Assembly: GCA_963663905.2 (NCBI GenBank)
Contig: OY760657.1
Span: forward strand, 4,340,001-4,404,000
From: Saccharicrinis sp963663905
Lineage (GTDB): Bacteria > Bacteroidota > Bacteroidia > Bacteroidales > Marinilabiliaceae
Direction: 5' to 3'
DNA: 64,000 nucleotides
Shown here: piece by piece, positions 36,119 to 45,951 of the stretch
Position numbering within the stretch: the first letter of the stretch is position 1
Layout: each line of letters begins with the position of its first letter
Position numbers and translations under genes: made by a program
Notes under the pieces: generated by a model
What the model saw: the letters and a program-made list of their open reading frames with translations, nothing else
Databases searched by the model: none
Told to the model about the DNA's origin: nothing

Positions 36119-38773
36119 ATGCTAACGCAAAAATCAATAATTATCATAAGTATTTTGATAGGCATTTTTAGTACAAATTCAATATCCCAAAATAATAATA
36201 ACGATCCTTTTGAAAAAATGAATCGCAAGTATGAGGAGCGATTAAATAAGATGAATCAGGATTATCAATCCAGGCTACAACAAATGCAGAATGAATATGA
36301 CAATCATCTAAAAGAAATGAATGAAGCATTTGAAAAATACTTAAAAAAAAGTTTCTCAAATGTCTCTCAAAACAAAAGTGAAGTAAAAAAGGCAGAAGTT
36401 CCAAAACCCATCGACCAACCAGTTTTTGAACCTATAAAAACATCTGATCCAAATACAGAGTTAGCTAAAATTCCAGAACCAATAACACCAGAAATTACAT
36501 TAGGAGAGGCTCCTGCATTTTCTATTGCTCCAATATTACAAGAACCTGTCGAATCGGATAAATACAAACAAGATCTTACTATTGACTTTTTTGGAACAGC
36601 AGCTCCCTTGCAAATAGACTCTCGCACAAAGAATTTAAAACTAAAAAATGTAAAACCTGAAAGTTTTGCGAGCTACTGGAGTGACTTTACAAACACATAT
36701 TATCAAATTTACATAGAGTCTGTCATAAACTATGCATCTGAAAAAAACCTAAACGACTGGGGAATTTACCAGCTTATAAATATATCCTCTAAAAAACTTT
36801 TCTCCTCTTCAAACGATCAGGAACTTTGGAAATGGGCCATATTAAATCAGGCAGGATATCAGGCTAAAATTGGTTATAATGGAAATATTGTTTGCCTTAT
36901 GCTTCCTTTCTTGCAAGAGGTATATGAAAAACCGTACTATTATATCAATGGCTACAATTACTATTTAATCGACAATAAAATAGGAAGCAAAAGTCTTTAT
37001 ACTTATGAAGATAACTTTGGAGGAGCAACTAAGTCTTTTGACCTATTATTGCCATTTGCACTGAATTTTAATGATCCAGACAATTCAATTACAAAAAAAA
37101 CAACTTTACCAAACGAAAATAAACCTCTTGAATTAAAGTTGGACAAAACAACAATGGCTTTTTTGGCAAGCTACCCTCAAACCAGCAACTCTGTATATTT
37201 AAACGCAGCTATATCTTCTTCTGTTAAAGAAACATTATACGATTATATAAGACCTAAAATAAACGGTTTAAGCGAAACTGAAGCCGTTACATATTTGCTT
37301 CAATACTTACACCATTCATTTGAATACAAAACCGACCGTGACCAGTTTGGTAAAGAAAAAATGTTTTTCCCTGATGAAATCTTTTATTATCCATTTTCTG
37401 ACTGTGAAGACAGAACCGTACTTTTTACAAGGTTAGCAAATGATTTACTGGGATTAGACGTAGTTGCACTAACCTACTTTAGCCATATGGCTGCAGCAGT
37501 TTCATTTTCTAAACCAGTAGAAGGATATAATTTTACAGTAGGAGATAAAAACTACACCATTTGTGATCCTACTTATATTAATGCTCCAATAGGATCCGTA
37601 ATGCCTGAATATAAAGATTACACTCCTATTGCTATAAAGATAAACAACAACAATCAAATGAATAACATTTGGCAAAGGATTGCCAAAACACTTGAAACAA
37701 ATAATGAAGGAAACATTTATATAAGCAACAGGTTAATCTCTGAAAATGAGAAATATATTATTTCAGGATGGTACAATAATACAATTCAAATTGGCAACAA
37801 AAGCTTTTCGGCACAGAACAACACCAGAGACCTTTGGTTTGCAACATTTACGAGCACAGGAAAGATAGAATGGTTTTTACCTGTCAACTGTTCTAATTAT
37901 GGCTTTACACAAGCTTTTAACGTAGGCAAAAAAGGTAATGTATATGCATTAGTCAATTACACAGGGGCAATAAATATCAACAACCAAACCTTAGCACGCA
38001 CAGATCATTCCGCTCATTTAATTTTAGGAATTTCCAACAGAGCGCAAACAATTTTACATGAAAACATTGACTTTGAAGCTCCTGAAAACCAAAAATTAGC
38101 TTTTTACGGAAAATATAAGTCTGATGGTACTAAAGTCGATTTGGTTTCATTTCCTACCGACAAAGTTCGCTTTGATTCTAAAATTACCGTAGATTCACAA
38201 AATGATGTTGTATTCAGAGGTATCGTAGGCGAAATTGCAGGATTGACTAAAGATGTTCCAATTACATTATCATCGGACACTTACAATCCGGAATTACAAC
38301 TGGAATCATATATTAATGAATACAAAACAAAGGCATATAATAAACACATGGCTTCATTATTTGCTGCTATAAAAATACTTTCGCAAAACGGGGCCACTTT
38401 CAGTGGATTAAATGTCCGAAATCTGATGAATAAGAATAATCCCGATTTTCCAAAAAACAATCCGAATATGTATGAGAGTCTTTTAAGAATGCAGTTTGTT
38501 GTAAATAAAGGAGGTGTAGTCAAAATAGAAACATACAAAGGCAAAAAGATATCTCTGGATGCAATGAGTATTCAAAACAATTCAAATATGCAGATTATTG
38601 ACACCTCTTCCGATGCTTACAAACTAAACTTTTTAAACGGTGTTGAAGTTGGCAAAGCTATTATTTGGTACAACTTGAACTCTATCACTTTAAACAAAAA
38701 TGGCTCATTAATATTTGATTATGATGATGACCACACAAAAAAAGAAGTCAAAATTGAAGATATTATCGACTAG
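36119..38773 (+). CDS. Secreted transglutaminase-like protein
   Basis: 884 aa. Signal peptide (IIIISILIGIFSTNSISQ) followed by a Met/Gln/Glu-rich coiled coil (residues ~28-80: ERLNKMNQDYQSRLQQMQN). The centre carries a transglutaminase/protease-like triad: C429 in SDCEDRTVLF, H456 in SHMAAAV, D483 in ICDPTY. Such domains in Bacteroidota are extracellular or periplasmic cysteine enzymes that cleave or cross-link peptides. The rest (~500-884) is beta-rich and unrecognised. It is flanked by terminators and appears monocistronic. The substrate is unknown. Confidence 0.72.
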   Translation: MLTQKSIIIISILIGIFSTNSISQNNNNDPFEKMNRKYEERLNKMNQDYQSRLQQMQNEYDNHLKEMNEAFEKYLKKSFSNVSQNKSEVKKAEVPKPIDQPVFEPIKTSDPNTELAKIPEPITPEITLGEAPAFSIAPILQEPVESDKYKQDLTIDFFGTAAPLQIDSRTKNLKLKNVKPESFASYWSDFTNTYYQIYIESVINYASEKNLNDWGIYQLINISSKKLFSSSNDQELWKWAILNQAGYQAKIGYNGNIVCLMLPFLQEVYEKPYYYINGYNYYLIDNKIGSKSLYTYEDNFGGATKSFDLLLPFALNFNDPDNSITKKTTLPNENKPLELKLDKTTMAFLASYPQTSNSVYLNAAISSSVKETLYDYIRPKINGLSETEAVTYLLQYLHHSFEYKTDRDQFGKEKMFFPDEIFYYPFSDCEDRTVLFTRLANDLLGLDVVALTYFSHMAAAVSFSKPVEGYNFTVGDKNYTICDPTYINAPIGSVMPEYKDYTPIAIKINNNNQMNNIWQRIAKTLETNNEGNIYISNRLISENEKYIISGWYNNTIQIGNKSFSAQNNTRDLWFATFTSTGKIEWFLPVNCSNYGFTQAFNVGKKGNVYALVNYTGAININNQTLARTDHSAHLILGISNRAQTILHENIDFEAPENQKLAFYGKYKSDGTKVDLVSFPTDKVRFDSKITVDSQNDVVFRGIVGEIAGLTKDVPITLSSDTYNPELQLESYINEYKTKAYNKHMASLFAAIKILSQNGATFSGLNVRNLMNKNNPDFPKNNPNMYESLLRMQFVVNKGGVVKIETYKGKKISLDAMSIQNNSNMQIIDTSSDAYKLNFLNGVEVGKAIIWYNLNSITLNKNGSLIFDYDDDHTKKEVKIEDIID

Positions 38774-38794
38774 ATAAACCCATTATCCAACTAC

Positions 38795-38823
38795 AATCCC
38801 TGTTTATTTCACAAACAGGGATT
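38795..38823. terminator. Hairpin after the transglutaminase-like gene
   Basis: A perfect 11-bp stem AATCCCTGTTT / AAACAGGGATT with a 7-nt loop. There is no T-run on the plus strand, so termination may need a factor. Confidence 0.5.
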
Positions 38824-38935
38824 AATATAAATATCCGATTCAAAAAAGAATTAACTTCCTTACCAATAATTAATCCATTTAATTTATTTATTTTACATAC
38901 GTTTTAAACTAACCTTTTAAATAGTCGAACCTCAT

Positions 38936-41362
38936 ATGAAAATTGGCATAAATATAATATTCATGTCACTCATCTCTATTTATTGCTATTCTCAAAACAA
39001 AAAAACTGTAGAGGCATTAAAAATAGATCATCCAATATCCATTGATGGTAATTTAAACGAAGCTGAATATAAAAAAGCAATTCCTGCAAAATATTTCACT
39101 CAGTTACAACCAAACAATGGTTCCCCTGCGATGCAATCATCTGAGGTATATTTCTTTTATGATGAGAATGCCATTTATGTAGGAGCAATGCTTTATGACA
39201 ATTCACCGGATAGCATTTTCAATTACCTGTCAAGTCGCGATAACATTGGAATGTCTGATTATTTTGGTGTTTATTTTGATCCTTATAACGAAGGACAACT
39301 TGCTTATGGTTTTTTTATAACTCCTGCAGGAGTACAAACTGATATTAAAGCCATTAAATCAGACTCCGACAATGAAGATGGGAATTGGGATGGCGTTTGG
39401 CAAAGCAAGACAAAAATTACAGATAAAGGATGGATTGTTGAAATGAAAATTCCTTACTCTAACCTAAGATTTCCTAACAAAGATGTTCACACGTGGGGAT
39501 TAAATATGTTTAGAAATATAAGAAGATACAACTCCAACAATTCATGGAATTTTATTGATCGTAAAGTTTCAGGGTTCATACATCAACAAGGAACGTTAAC
39601 AGGTATTAAAAACATCAAACCTCCAATAAGATTATCATTTTCACCATATGCAGCAACGTATATCGAAAGTACAAAAGATCAATCCTCCGATGTTATTTTT
39701 AAAGGAGGAATGGATGTGAAATATGGCATCAATGAAAGCTTTACTTTAGATATGATGCTCATACCTGATTTTGGTCAAATTCAATCGGACGATAAACAAC
39801 TAAATCTTTCTCCATACGAACTATATTACGATGAGAAAAGGCAGTTTTTTAATGAAGGTACAGAGTTATTTGACAGAGGAGATATTTTCTACTCCAGAAG
39901 AATTGGTGCAGCTCCTAAGTTTTCTGATAAGGCCGAAGAAAGCTTAAACACTAACGAAATCATTGATTACAATCCAAGCACTACAAGACTTGCTAACGCC
40001 ACAAAAATTTCAGGTCGTTCTAAAAAAGGCTTAGGCATAGGTTTTTTAAATGCAATGTCATTATCGGCTTATGCAAAAATTAAGGATACACTTACCAATA
40101 CATCCAGAAGAATTGAAGTACAACCATTCACCAATTACAATACAATGGTTTTTGATAAAACATTAAACAATAATTCATATGTAAGTTTTATCAATACCAA
40201 CATTACAATGAATAACAATCCGTTTAAAGCAAATGTTACTGCTTCAGAATTCCTTATACGCGATAAAAAGAAAAGGTATTCCATTAGTGGTAAGGGAGGA
40301 TATAGTTATCGTAAAACAAGCATTACAGATAAAGAAACAGGAAGCTTTGGAAGTGTTGAAATCAAAAAAGATAAAGGGAGTTTTACGTATGGCATTGAAC
40401 AAACTTACAAATCAGAAAACTACAACCCAAACGACATGGGTTATTTACAGCAAAACAACCTATTAACCACTGATTTTTCATCAGAATTTGCATTAATAGA
40501 TCCCTTTTGGATTATGCGCGAAATGTACATTGGAGTTAATGCAGAATATAAAAGAATCATAAAACCGAGTGATCTTCTTAGTTCAAAAATAGAAACCTGG
40601 ATTTTTATCCGTTTCAAAAACAATAGCTGCTACAATTCTACTGTTGGTATAAATTCCGGTCAACATGATTACGACGAAACCAGGGTTGACTATCGCTATC
40701 TATCAAAACCTTATCATATATACTATAATTTTTACTATGCTTCAGATACACGTAAAAAGATTAATTTCAACACCTATACAGGAGGCTTCAATTATCCGGA
40801 AAACAACAACTATGGTGAATGGTTTGGTTTTGGGACCAATGCAAGACTTGGTCAGCATTTGACAATCGAATACAATCTAAGCATAGATAACGAATATAAT
40901 GACATGGGGTATGCAGATAAAACCGACAATAATTCCATCATATATTTTGGAGAAAGAAATGTAAAAGAAATTGAAAACGAACTTGAATTTGACTATGCAT
41001 TCAACAGTAAAGTAAGCTTATCTTTTAGAGGACGTCATTATTGGTCCGGAGTGAACTACAAGAAATTTTACCAACTAAACCAGGATGGCTCATTAAACCA
41101 TGACAATTCCTATATTGAAAATCACAATTCCAACTACAACATTTTTAATATTGACGCTATTTTAAAATGGTACTTTGCTCCAGGATCAATCATCTCATTA
41201 TCATGGAAAAACGAAATATTAAACGATCAGGATTACGTGATTAAAAGCATAAGCAAAAACTTCAATAACACATTTGATGCCCTAGCCACAAATACACTTT
41301 CCATAAAATTATTGTATTATTTAGATTTCAACCCCCTAAAATCAGCTTTATCAAAAAAATAA
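38936..41362 (+). CDS. DUF5916 protein with CBM9-like domain
   Basis: 808 aa. Signal peptide (IIFMSLISIYCYSQ). Residues ~25-210 form a carbohydrate-binding family 9-like domain (IDGNLNEAEYKKA; DYFGVYFDPYNEGQLAYGFFITPAGVQTD read in parts; WIVEMKIPYSNLRF). The C-terminal ~580 residues are the DUF5916 beta-rich region, which begins with the motif FNEGTELFDRGDIFYSRRIG and is probably an outer-membrane barrel. The family is widespread in marine Bacteroidota and of unknown function, possibly linked to glycan uptake. No SusC/D pair is nearby. Confidence 0.85.
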   Translation: MKIGINIIFMSLISIYCYSQNKKTVEALKIDHPISIDGNLNEAEYKKAIPAKYFTQLQPNNGSPAMQSSEVYFFYDENAIYVGAMLYDNSPDSIFNYLSSRDNIGMSDYFGVYFDPYNEGQLAYGFFITPAGVQTDIKAIKSDSDNEDGNWDGVWQSKTKITDKGWIVEMKIPYSNLRFPNKDVHTWGLNMFRNIRRYNSNNSWNFIDRKVSGFIHQQGTLTGIKNIKPPIRLSFSPYAATYIESTKDQSSDVIFKGGMDVKYGINESFTLDMMLIPDFGQIQSDDKQLNLSPYELYYDEKRQFFNEGTELFDRGDIFYSRRIGAAPKFSDKAEESLNTNEIIDYNPSTTRLANATKISGRSKKGLGIGFLNAMSLSAYAKIKDTLTNTSRRIEVQPFTNYNTMVFDKTLNNNSYVSFINTNITMNNNPFKANVTASEFLIRDKKKRYSISGKGGYSYRKTSITDKETGSFGSVEIKKDKGSFTYGIEQTYKSENYNPNDMGYLQQNNLLTTDFSSEFALIDPFWIMREMYIGVNAEYKRIIKPSDLLSSKIETWIFIRFKNNSCYNSTVGINSGQHDYDETRVDYRYLSKPYHIYYNFYYASDTRKKINFNTYTGGFNYPENNNYGEWFGFGTNARLGQHLTIEYNLSIDNEYNDMGYADKTDNNSIIYFGERNVKEIENELEFDYAFNSKVSLSFRGRHYWSGVNYKKFYQLNQDGSLNHDNSYIENHNSNYNIFNIDAILKWYFAPGSIISLSWKNEILNDQDYVIKSISKNFNNTFDALATNTLSIKLLYYLDFNPLKSALSKK

Positions 41363-41494
41363 ATAAGCATTTTAATTTTAGAATCATTTTAAATTACCAT
41401 AATAACAGATAAAATATTGAACTTCCAATAACACTTCATTGTTTTTTACGAATAACAACCATGACAAAATTTAAACAAACAAAACAATAAAGGT

Positions 41495-41899
41495 ATGGCA
41501 TTAATTAATTGGAACGATTCTTACAATCTGAACATCGAAGAAATTGACCAACAACACCAAAAACTAGCTGCAATGATTAATGATTTTTATGATCAAATTA
41601 CTCAGAAGTCCAATAAGGATTTAATTTCTGATTTGATTCATAAAATGAAAGAGTACACAAAGATTCATTTTGCTACAGAAGAAAAATTACTTCATGAATC
41701 AAATTACAATGATTTATTGGAACACAAAATTAAACATCAAGCCTTTATCGATAAGGTTTCAGATCTGGAAACCAGATTTAATAGTGGTAAAATGATTCTT
41801 TCATTTGAGATTACTAATTTTCTGAAAGACTGGCTCATTACACACATACAAAAAGAGGACAAGGCATATGTAGGTTCCGTTATGGAATTAAATATTTAA
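41495..41899 (+). CDS. Bacteriohemerythrin
   Basis: 134 aa, the full single-domain length. All seven di-iron ligands are visible: H21, H58, E62, H77, H81, H117 and D122. These proteins bind O2 reversibly and serve in oxygen storage, delivery or sensing, typical of microaerobic or facultatively anaerobic bacteria. It is a free-standing cytoplasmic form, not fused to a signalling domain, and is flanked by non-coding DNA. Confidence 0.93.
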   Translation: MALINWNDSYNLNIEEIDQQHQKLAAMINDFYDQITQKSNKDLISDLIHKMKEYTKIHFATEEKLLHESNYNDLLEHKIKHQAFIDKVSDLETRFNSGKMILSFEITNFLKDWLITHIQKEDKAYVGSVMELNI

Positions 41900-41962
41900 G
41901 CCTTTACTTCAATTTAAATTATTAAATTAGTATATTAAAATACTTAAACTAACCATTTGACT

Positions 41963-42012
41963 CACACTTAAATAAACTCTACTCCCAATTTCAGAGAGCT
42001 TATTTAAGTGTG
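41963..42012. terminator. Hairpin after bacteriohemerythrin
   Basis: A perfect 13-bp stem CACACTTAAATAA / TTATTTAAGTGTG with an inner CTCT/AGAG pair, followed by TTTCTC. Confidence 0.55.
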
Positions 42013-42046
42013 TTTCTCATCATTATTTATAATTTAATTATTTAAC

Positions 42047-42262
42047 ATGAAAAAACTAATCTTACCACTTTTGTTCTTGAGCTTTTTAGCCATAAGTTGT
42101 GGAGACAAAAAAGAACAATCAAAGAAAACTTCTGAAGAAACCGAAGTTACATCTGAAGCGATTGAGAAAATTGAAAAAGAAACCGAAGTAATTGTAGAAA
42201 AAGTTGATAGTATTAAAGCTTCAACTGAAAAATTAGACAATTTACTAAACGAGCTAGAGTAA
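42047..42262 (+). CDS. Small acidic lipoprotein
   Basis: 71 aa. Clear lipoprotein signal (LLFLSFLAISCGDKK, cysteine at residue 18). The mature part is only ~50 residues, rich in Glu, Lys, Thr and Ser and probably helical (IEKIEKETEVIVEKVDSI). No family is recognised. It lies 117 nt upstream of another small secreted helical protein, perhaps with related function. Confidence 0.6.
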   Translation: MKKLILPLLFLSFLAISCGDKKEQSKKTSEETEVTSEAIEKIEKETEVIVEKVDSIKASTEKLDNLLNELE

Positions 42263-42379
42263 TTAACCTAATCTCTAAAACAAATTATCATCATATGGAA
42301 TAAGCCTGAATAAAGAATTCTCACACACAAGAATGGATATTTTTCGGCGAGTTACATGGGTGAATTAAAAAAAAGATAT

Positions 42380-42979
42380 ATGAAAATCAAAAATATTAAA
42401 CTTGCCTTGCTACTTCTTTCATTAATTATTATTTCCAACACTTCATTTGCTCAACAGCAAGAAGGAAAAATGAAGGATAAAATGGAAAAATCATTTAAAG
42501 AAGGAAAAGAAAAAAGTAAAGAAGCTTTACAAAAAGGCAAAGAGAAAGTTGAAAAAGCAAAAGATGAAACTCAAAAAGAAACAAAAGAGCTTGAGGAAAA
42601 AATAAAAGACAAATCGGAAAAAGTAGAAAAAAAATCCGAAGAGGTAGCTGAAGAATCAAAAGAAAAAATCAATGAAGGTCATGCTTATGGCAAAGAAAAA
42701 GCTCTTGAAGGAAAAGAGTTTGGACAAGAAAGAGCACGCCAGGCGAAACAATTTAAAGAAGAAAAGAAGAAAGAATATAATGAGGTATTAAAGCAAGGTG
42801 AAGAAAAAGCTAAAGTTGCTAAAGAAAAAATAAGCTCAGCTAAAGAGAACCTTGAGAAGGAAAAAAAGAATCTTTCAGAAGAAGAATACAAAGTCAGAAA
42901 AGAAAAAATTGACCGAGCAGAAAAAGGCCTGAAAGATCTTGAAGAAAAAATTGAAAAAGAAAAATCGTCAATCGAATAA
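42380..42979 (+). CDS. Secreted Lys/Glu-rich coiled-coil protein
   Basis: 199 aa from ATG 42380; an in-frame ATG at 42356 would put charged residues before the signal peptide. After a signal peptide (LALLLLSLIIISNTSFAQ) almost the whole protein is charged and helical, with loose 11-residue-type repeats such as EKSKEALQKGKEKVEKAKDE, like LEA or apolipoprotein-type amphipathic helices. It could bind membranes or protect the envelope. No family is named. Confidence 0.6.
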   Translation: MKIKNIKLALLLLSLIIISNTSFAQQQEGKMKDKMEKSFKEGKEKSKEALQKGKEKVEKAKDETQKETKELEEKIKDKSEKVEKKSEEVAEESKEKINEGHAYGKEKALEGKEFGQERARQAKQFKEEKKKEYNEVLKQGEEKAKVAKEKISSAKENLEKEKKNLSEEEYKVRKEKIDRAEKGLKDLEEKIEKEKSSIE

Positions 42980-42992
42980 ACACTTTTTAATA

Positions 42993-43021
42993 AAAACTGC
43001 TTGAAAAGGCAGTTTTTTTTT
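42993..43021 (+). terminator. Intrinsic terminator
   Basis: Stem AAAACTGC / GCAGTTTT around a short loop, followed by nine T. Ends the coiled-coil protein transcript. Confidence 0.8.
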
Positions 43022-43194
43022 GCTTAACTTTGATACAGCTTCTGATCTTTTTATTAAAAACATTGTTTCTATTACAATCACATCACTAAAAAAATAGAAA
43101 CTGCCCATGTATAACAGCAATCCAAATTCACAAGCTGGGAAAAAGATAGTTTACATAGGTGTTCTATATACAATTAAAAATTATTGGCAAACGA

Positions 43195-44679
43195 ATGAAG
43201 GAATTTGACTTAATTGTAATCGGATCCGGACCGGCTGGGTATTCATCAGCCATAAGAGCTCTGGATTACGGACTAGATATTTGCATTGTTGAAGGCGCTC
43301 ATATTGGAGGTGCAGGCATAATGAATGGTGCTTTAACATCAAAAACGATGTATGAACTTTCAATGGACTATGCTGTTGCAGCCAGGACTGACAGGGGATA
43401 CAGATCTGGGAGCTTAAGTGTTGATTTCTCAAAAGTAATCAAAACTGTGATTCAGGCTGCCAAAGAGAAACAATATCAAATGCTCAGTCAAATTGAAACC
43501 TTTTCTGCTGAAAAATCTAAAAAGGGATCATTAACTCTTGAAAGAGGTTGGGCCAAATTTATTGATCCTAATACAATATCAATTACTTCAGATGAAGAAA
43601 CTAAAGAAATAAAAGGGAAGCACTTTATCATTGCTACCGGCGCTAAACCAAGACAAGCTCCGGGACTAGAAATTGATCATGAGAGAATTATTAACTCTGA
43701 TGATATTTTAAACCTAAAAAAGTTCCCTGAAAGAATGCTCATTATTGGCTCAGGAATCATTGGTTGTGAGTTTGCCACTATATTTAGTAATTTCAAACAA
43801 ACTGAAGTACATCTTTTAGACAGAGCAAATAAAGTTTTACCTTATGAAGATGATGATGTCAGTAGTTTTGTTGCAAAAAATCTTGAAGACAATGGCGTAT
43901 TGGTTCATCACACTGCTCATCTAAGAACCATAAAGAAACACCCTACTCATCTTGAAGTTATCTTAGACTACGATGCAGGAAACAGCAAAGTAATTGAAGT
44001 AGATGTTGCTTTAGTGGCTATCGGAAGAGTACCTAATACTGAAAATCTAGGATTAGAAAATATTGGAATAACAACAACAGAAAGAGGAACTATAAGTATC
44101 TCTGATGAATGCGTATTAAAAGATGGCAATAATCAATGTCATATTTATGCAGCTGGAGATATTACGGGACACACTCAATTATATAGCGTAGCAGAATTCC
44201 AGGGGCGTATTGCTGCAGAAAAAATAGCTGCTACACCAAGCTATCCACTCGATTACACCAACATGTCTACACTCATGTTTTTTAAGCCGGAATTAGCTTC
44301 TGTAGGCCTGAATGAAAAACAGCTACGAGCCAAAAACATACCTCATAAAGTTGCATTTTACTCAAATCAGCTTATCAACAGAGCTATTGCAATGCGTAAC
44401 ACCAATGGATTTGTTAAAATACTAGTTAGCGACGAAGAAGAACCGAGAATATTAGGAATGCGAGCAGCTGGTCCACAAGCTTCTGCTTACATAGTTTCCG
44501 TAGCACACTTGATTAATCAAGGAAACAGCCTTCATGAAGTATTAAAAATATTTTACCCCCACCCAAGCGTCTCTGAAGGAATTCAGGAATGCTTACGTAC
44601 TTTAAGCGGAAAATCAGTTTACAAGCCGGAAGCCTTTCCTGATTTAATCAACTTTAAAGAATGGAAACCTGAAGCATAA
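43195..44679 (+). CDS. Lipoamide-dehydrogenase-like FAD oxidoreductase lacking the redox cysteines
   Basis: 494 aa from ATG 43195 (the frame reaches ATG 43159, which adds 12 unconserved residues). FAD motif LIVIGSGPAGYSSAIRA, NAD motif MLIIGSGIIGCEFATIF, FAD site IYAAGDITGH, and the C-terminal dimerisation domain with YPHPSVSEGIQE, which keeps the His-Glu pair. At the active-disulfide position, where Lpd reads CLNVGCIPSK, this protein reads AGIMNGALTSK, so both cysteines are gone. It cannot work as a classical disulfide reductase and may be a transhydrogenase-like or NAD(P)H oxidoreductase. Confidence 0.8.
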   Translation: MKEFDLIVIGSGPAGYSSAIRALDYGLDICIVEGAHIGGAGIMNGALTSKTMYELSMDYAVAARTDRGYRSGSLSVDFSKVIKTVIQAAKEKQYQMLSQIETFSAEKSKKGSLTLERGWAKFIDPNTISITSDEETKEIKGKHFIIATGAKPRQAPGLEIDHERIINSDDILNLKKFPERMLIIGSGIIGCEFATIFSNFKQTEVHLLDRANKVLPYEDDDVSSFVAKNLEDNGVLVHHTAHLRTIKKHPTHLEVILDYDAGNSKVIEVDVALVAIGRVPNTENLGLENIGITTTERGTISISDECVLKDGNNQCHIYAAGDITGHTQLYSVAEFQGRIAAEKIAATPSYPLDYTNMSTLMFFKPELASVGLNEKQLRAKNIPHKVAFYSNQLINRAIAMRNTNGFVKILVSDEEEPRILGMRAAGPQASAYIVSVAHLINQGNSLHEVLKIFYPHPSVSEGIQECLRTLSGKSVYKPEAFPDLINFKEWKPEA

Positions 44680-44745
44680 AACAATCAGCACACCACTGGC
44701 GATAACAATATACATTACCCAACAAACAAAAATTGCAGCACATAA

Positions 44746-45891
44746 ATGAAAAAAACATTTAGAGTTATCATCGTACTTATGGTGATAGCATTCATCTATT
44801 ATTCCACTCCAAGTTACATTAAGAAAGCACTAGTGCATTTATTTCCTGAAGTTGAAGATTACAAATTTTTCCAGAATCGGGAAATTAAATCTGATAATCC
44901 TATACCATGGAATACAGCTCATGATTACATGAACTACAACCTTACCAAACAAGAAAGAGACACATTAGAAAATTATAAATCAATCGCCTACCTGATTATA
45001 CAGAACGACTCTATTGTTTACGAGGAATACTGGGACGACTTTAACAAGGACTCTTATTCAAATTCTTTTTCGGCGGCCAAAAGTGTTGTTTCACTACTAC
45101 TTGGCGCCGCAATACAAGATGGGTATATAAAGGATGTAAATCAATCTGTTTCTGAGTTTATTCCGGAGTTCAATGATGAATCATACAATAAACTTTGCAT
45201 AAAAGACCTATTAACAATGAGTTCTGGTTTAAATTGGAACGAAAGTTATATCAACCCTTTCTCCATGACAACACAGGCATATTATGGTGATAACATTAAT
45301 GAACTGGTTTTAGGCTTAGAAGTTTCAGAAACACCTGGTGTTGAATTTAAATACTTGAGTGGGAACACACAGCTTTTGGCTATTATCATTAAAAATGCAA
45401 CAGGTAAATCCCTTTCTGATTATGCTTATGAAAAGATCTGGAGACCATTAGGAGCCACTAATAGTGCCTTATGGAGTTTGGATAAAAAAGATGGCGTTGA
45501 AAAAGCATATTGCTGTATAAATAGTAATGCCAGAGACTTTGCACGCATTGGAAAAATCCTTCTTAACAATGGTAACATTAACGGAGAGCAAATATTCCCT
45601 GAAGATTACCTGAAACAATCCATAACACCTGCTACATATTTGGTTGATCACAGAACATTACAAACTGTAGACTTTTATGGCTACCATTGGTGGATTGTAA
45701 ATCACAATGGAGAACAGATTCCATATGCAAGAGGAATACTGGGACAATATATTTTTGCTTTAGAAAAAGAGAATGCAATTGTAGTTCGCTTAGGACATAA
45801 GAGAAGCAGGAACTATATACACCATCACCCTACTGATGTTTATTCTTATTTAAATACCGCAAAGAGAATTTTATCTGAAAGAAAAAAATAA
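44746..45891 (+). CDS. Beta-lactamase-family serine hydrolase
   Basis: 381 aa. One N-terminal hydrophobic helix (VIIVLMVIAFIYYS) suggests a membrane-anchored or exported enzyme. Class C beta-lactamase/DD-peptidase fold: SxxK at S109-K112 (SFSAAKSVVSLLLGAAI), then IKDLLTMSSGLNW, FKYLSGNTQLLAIII and ARDFARIGKILLNNG. Members include esterases and D-amino-acid peptidases; the substrate cannot be read here. It is followed by a bidirectional terminator shared with the convergent PurF-like gene. Confidence 0.83.
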   Translation: MKKTFRVIIVLMVIAFIYYSTPSYIKKALVHLFPEVEDYKFFQNREIKSDNPIPWNTAHDYMNYNLTKQERDTLENYKSIAYLIIQNDSIVYEEYWDDFNKDSYSNSFSAAKSVVSLLLGAAIQDGYIKDVNQSVSEFIPEFNDESYNKLCIKDLLTMSSGLNWNESYINPFSMTTQAYYGDNINELVLGLEVSETPGVEFKYLSGNTQLLAIIIKNATGKSLSDYAYEKIWRPLGATNSALWSLDKKDGVEKAYCCINSNARDFARIGKILLNNGNINGEQIFPEDYLKQSITPATYLVDHRTLQTVDFYGYHWWIVNHNGEQIPYARGILGQYIFALEKENAIVVRLGHKRSRNYIHHHPTDVYSYLNTAKRILSERKK

Positions 45892-45893
45892 AA

Positions 45894-45925
45894 AAACGGC
45901 TGCATTATTCAATGCAGCCGTTTCT
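45894..45925. terminator. Bidirectional terminator
   Basis: A perfect 13-bp stem AAACGGCTGCATT / AATGCAGCCGTTT with a 4-nt loop, and A/T tracts on both sides. It serves both convergent genes. Confidence 0.85.
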
Positions 45926-45951
45926 ATATAGTTTTTAAATCTATTTTTAGA

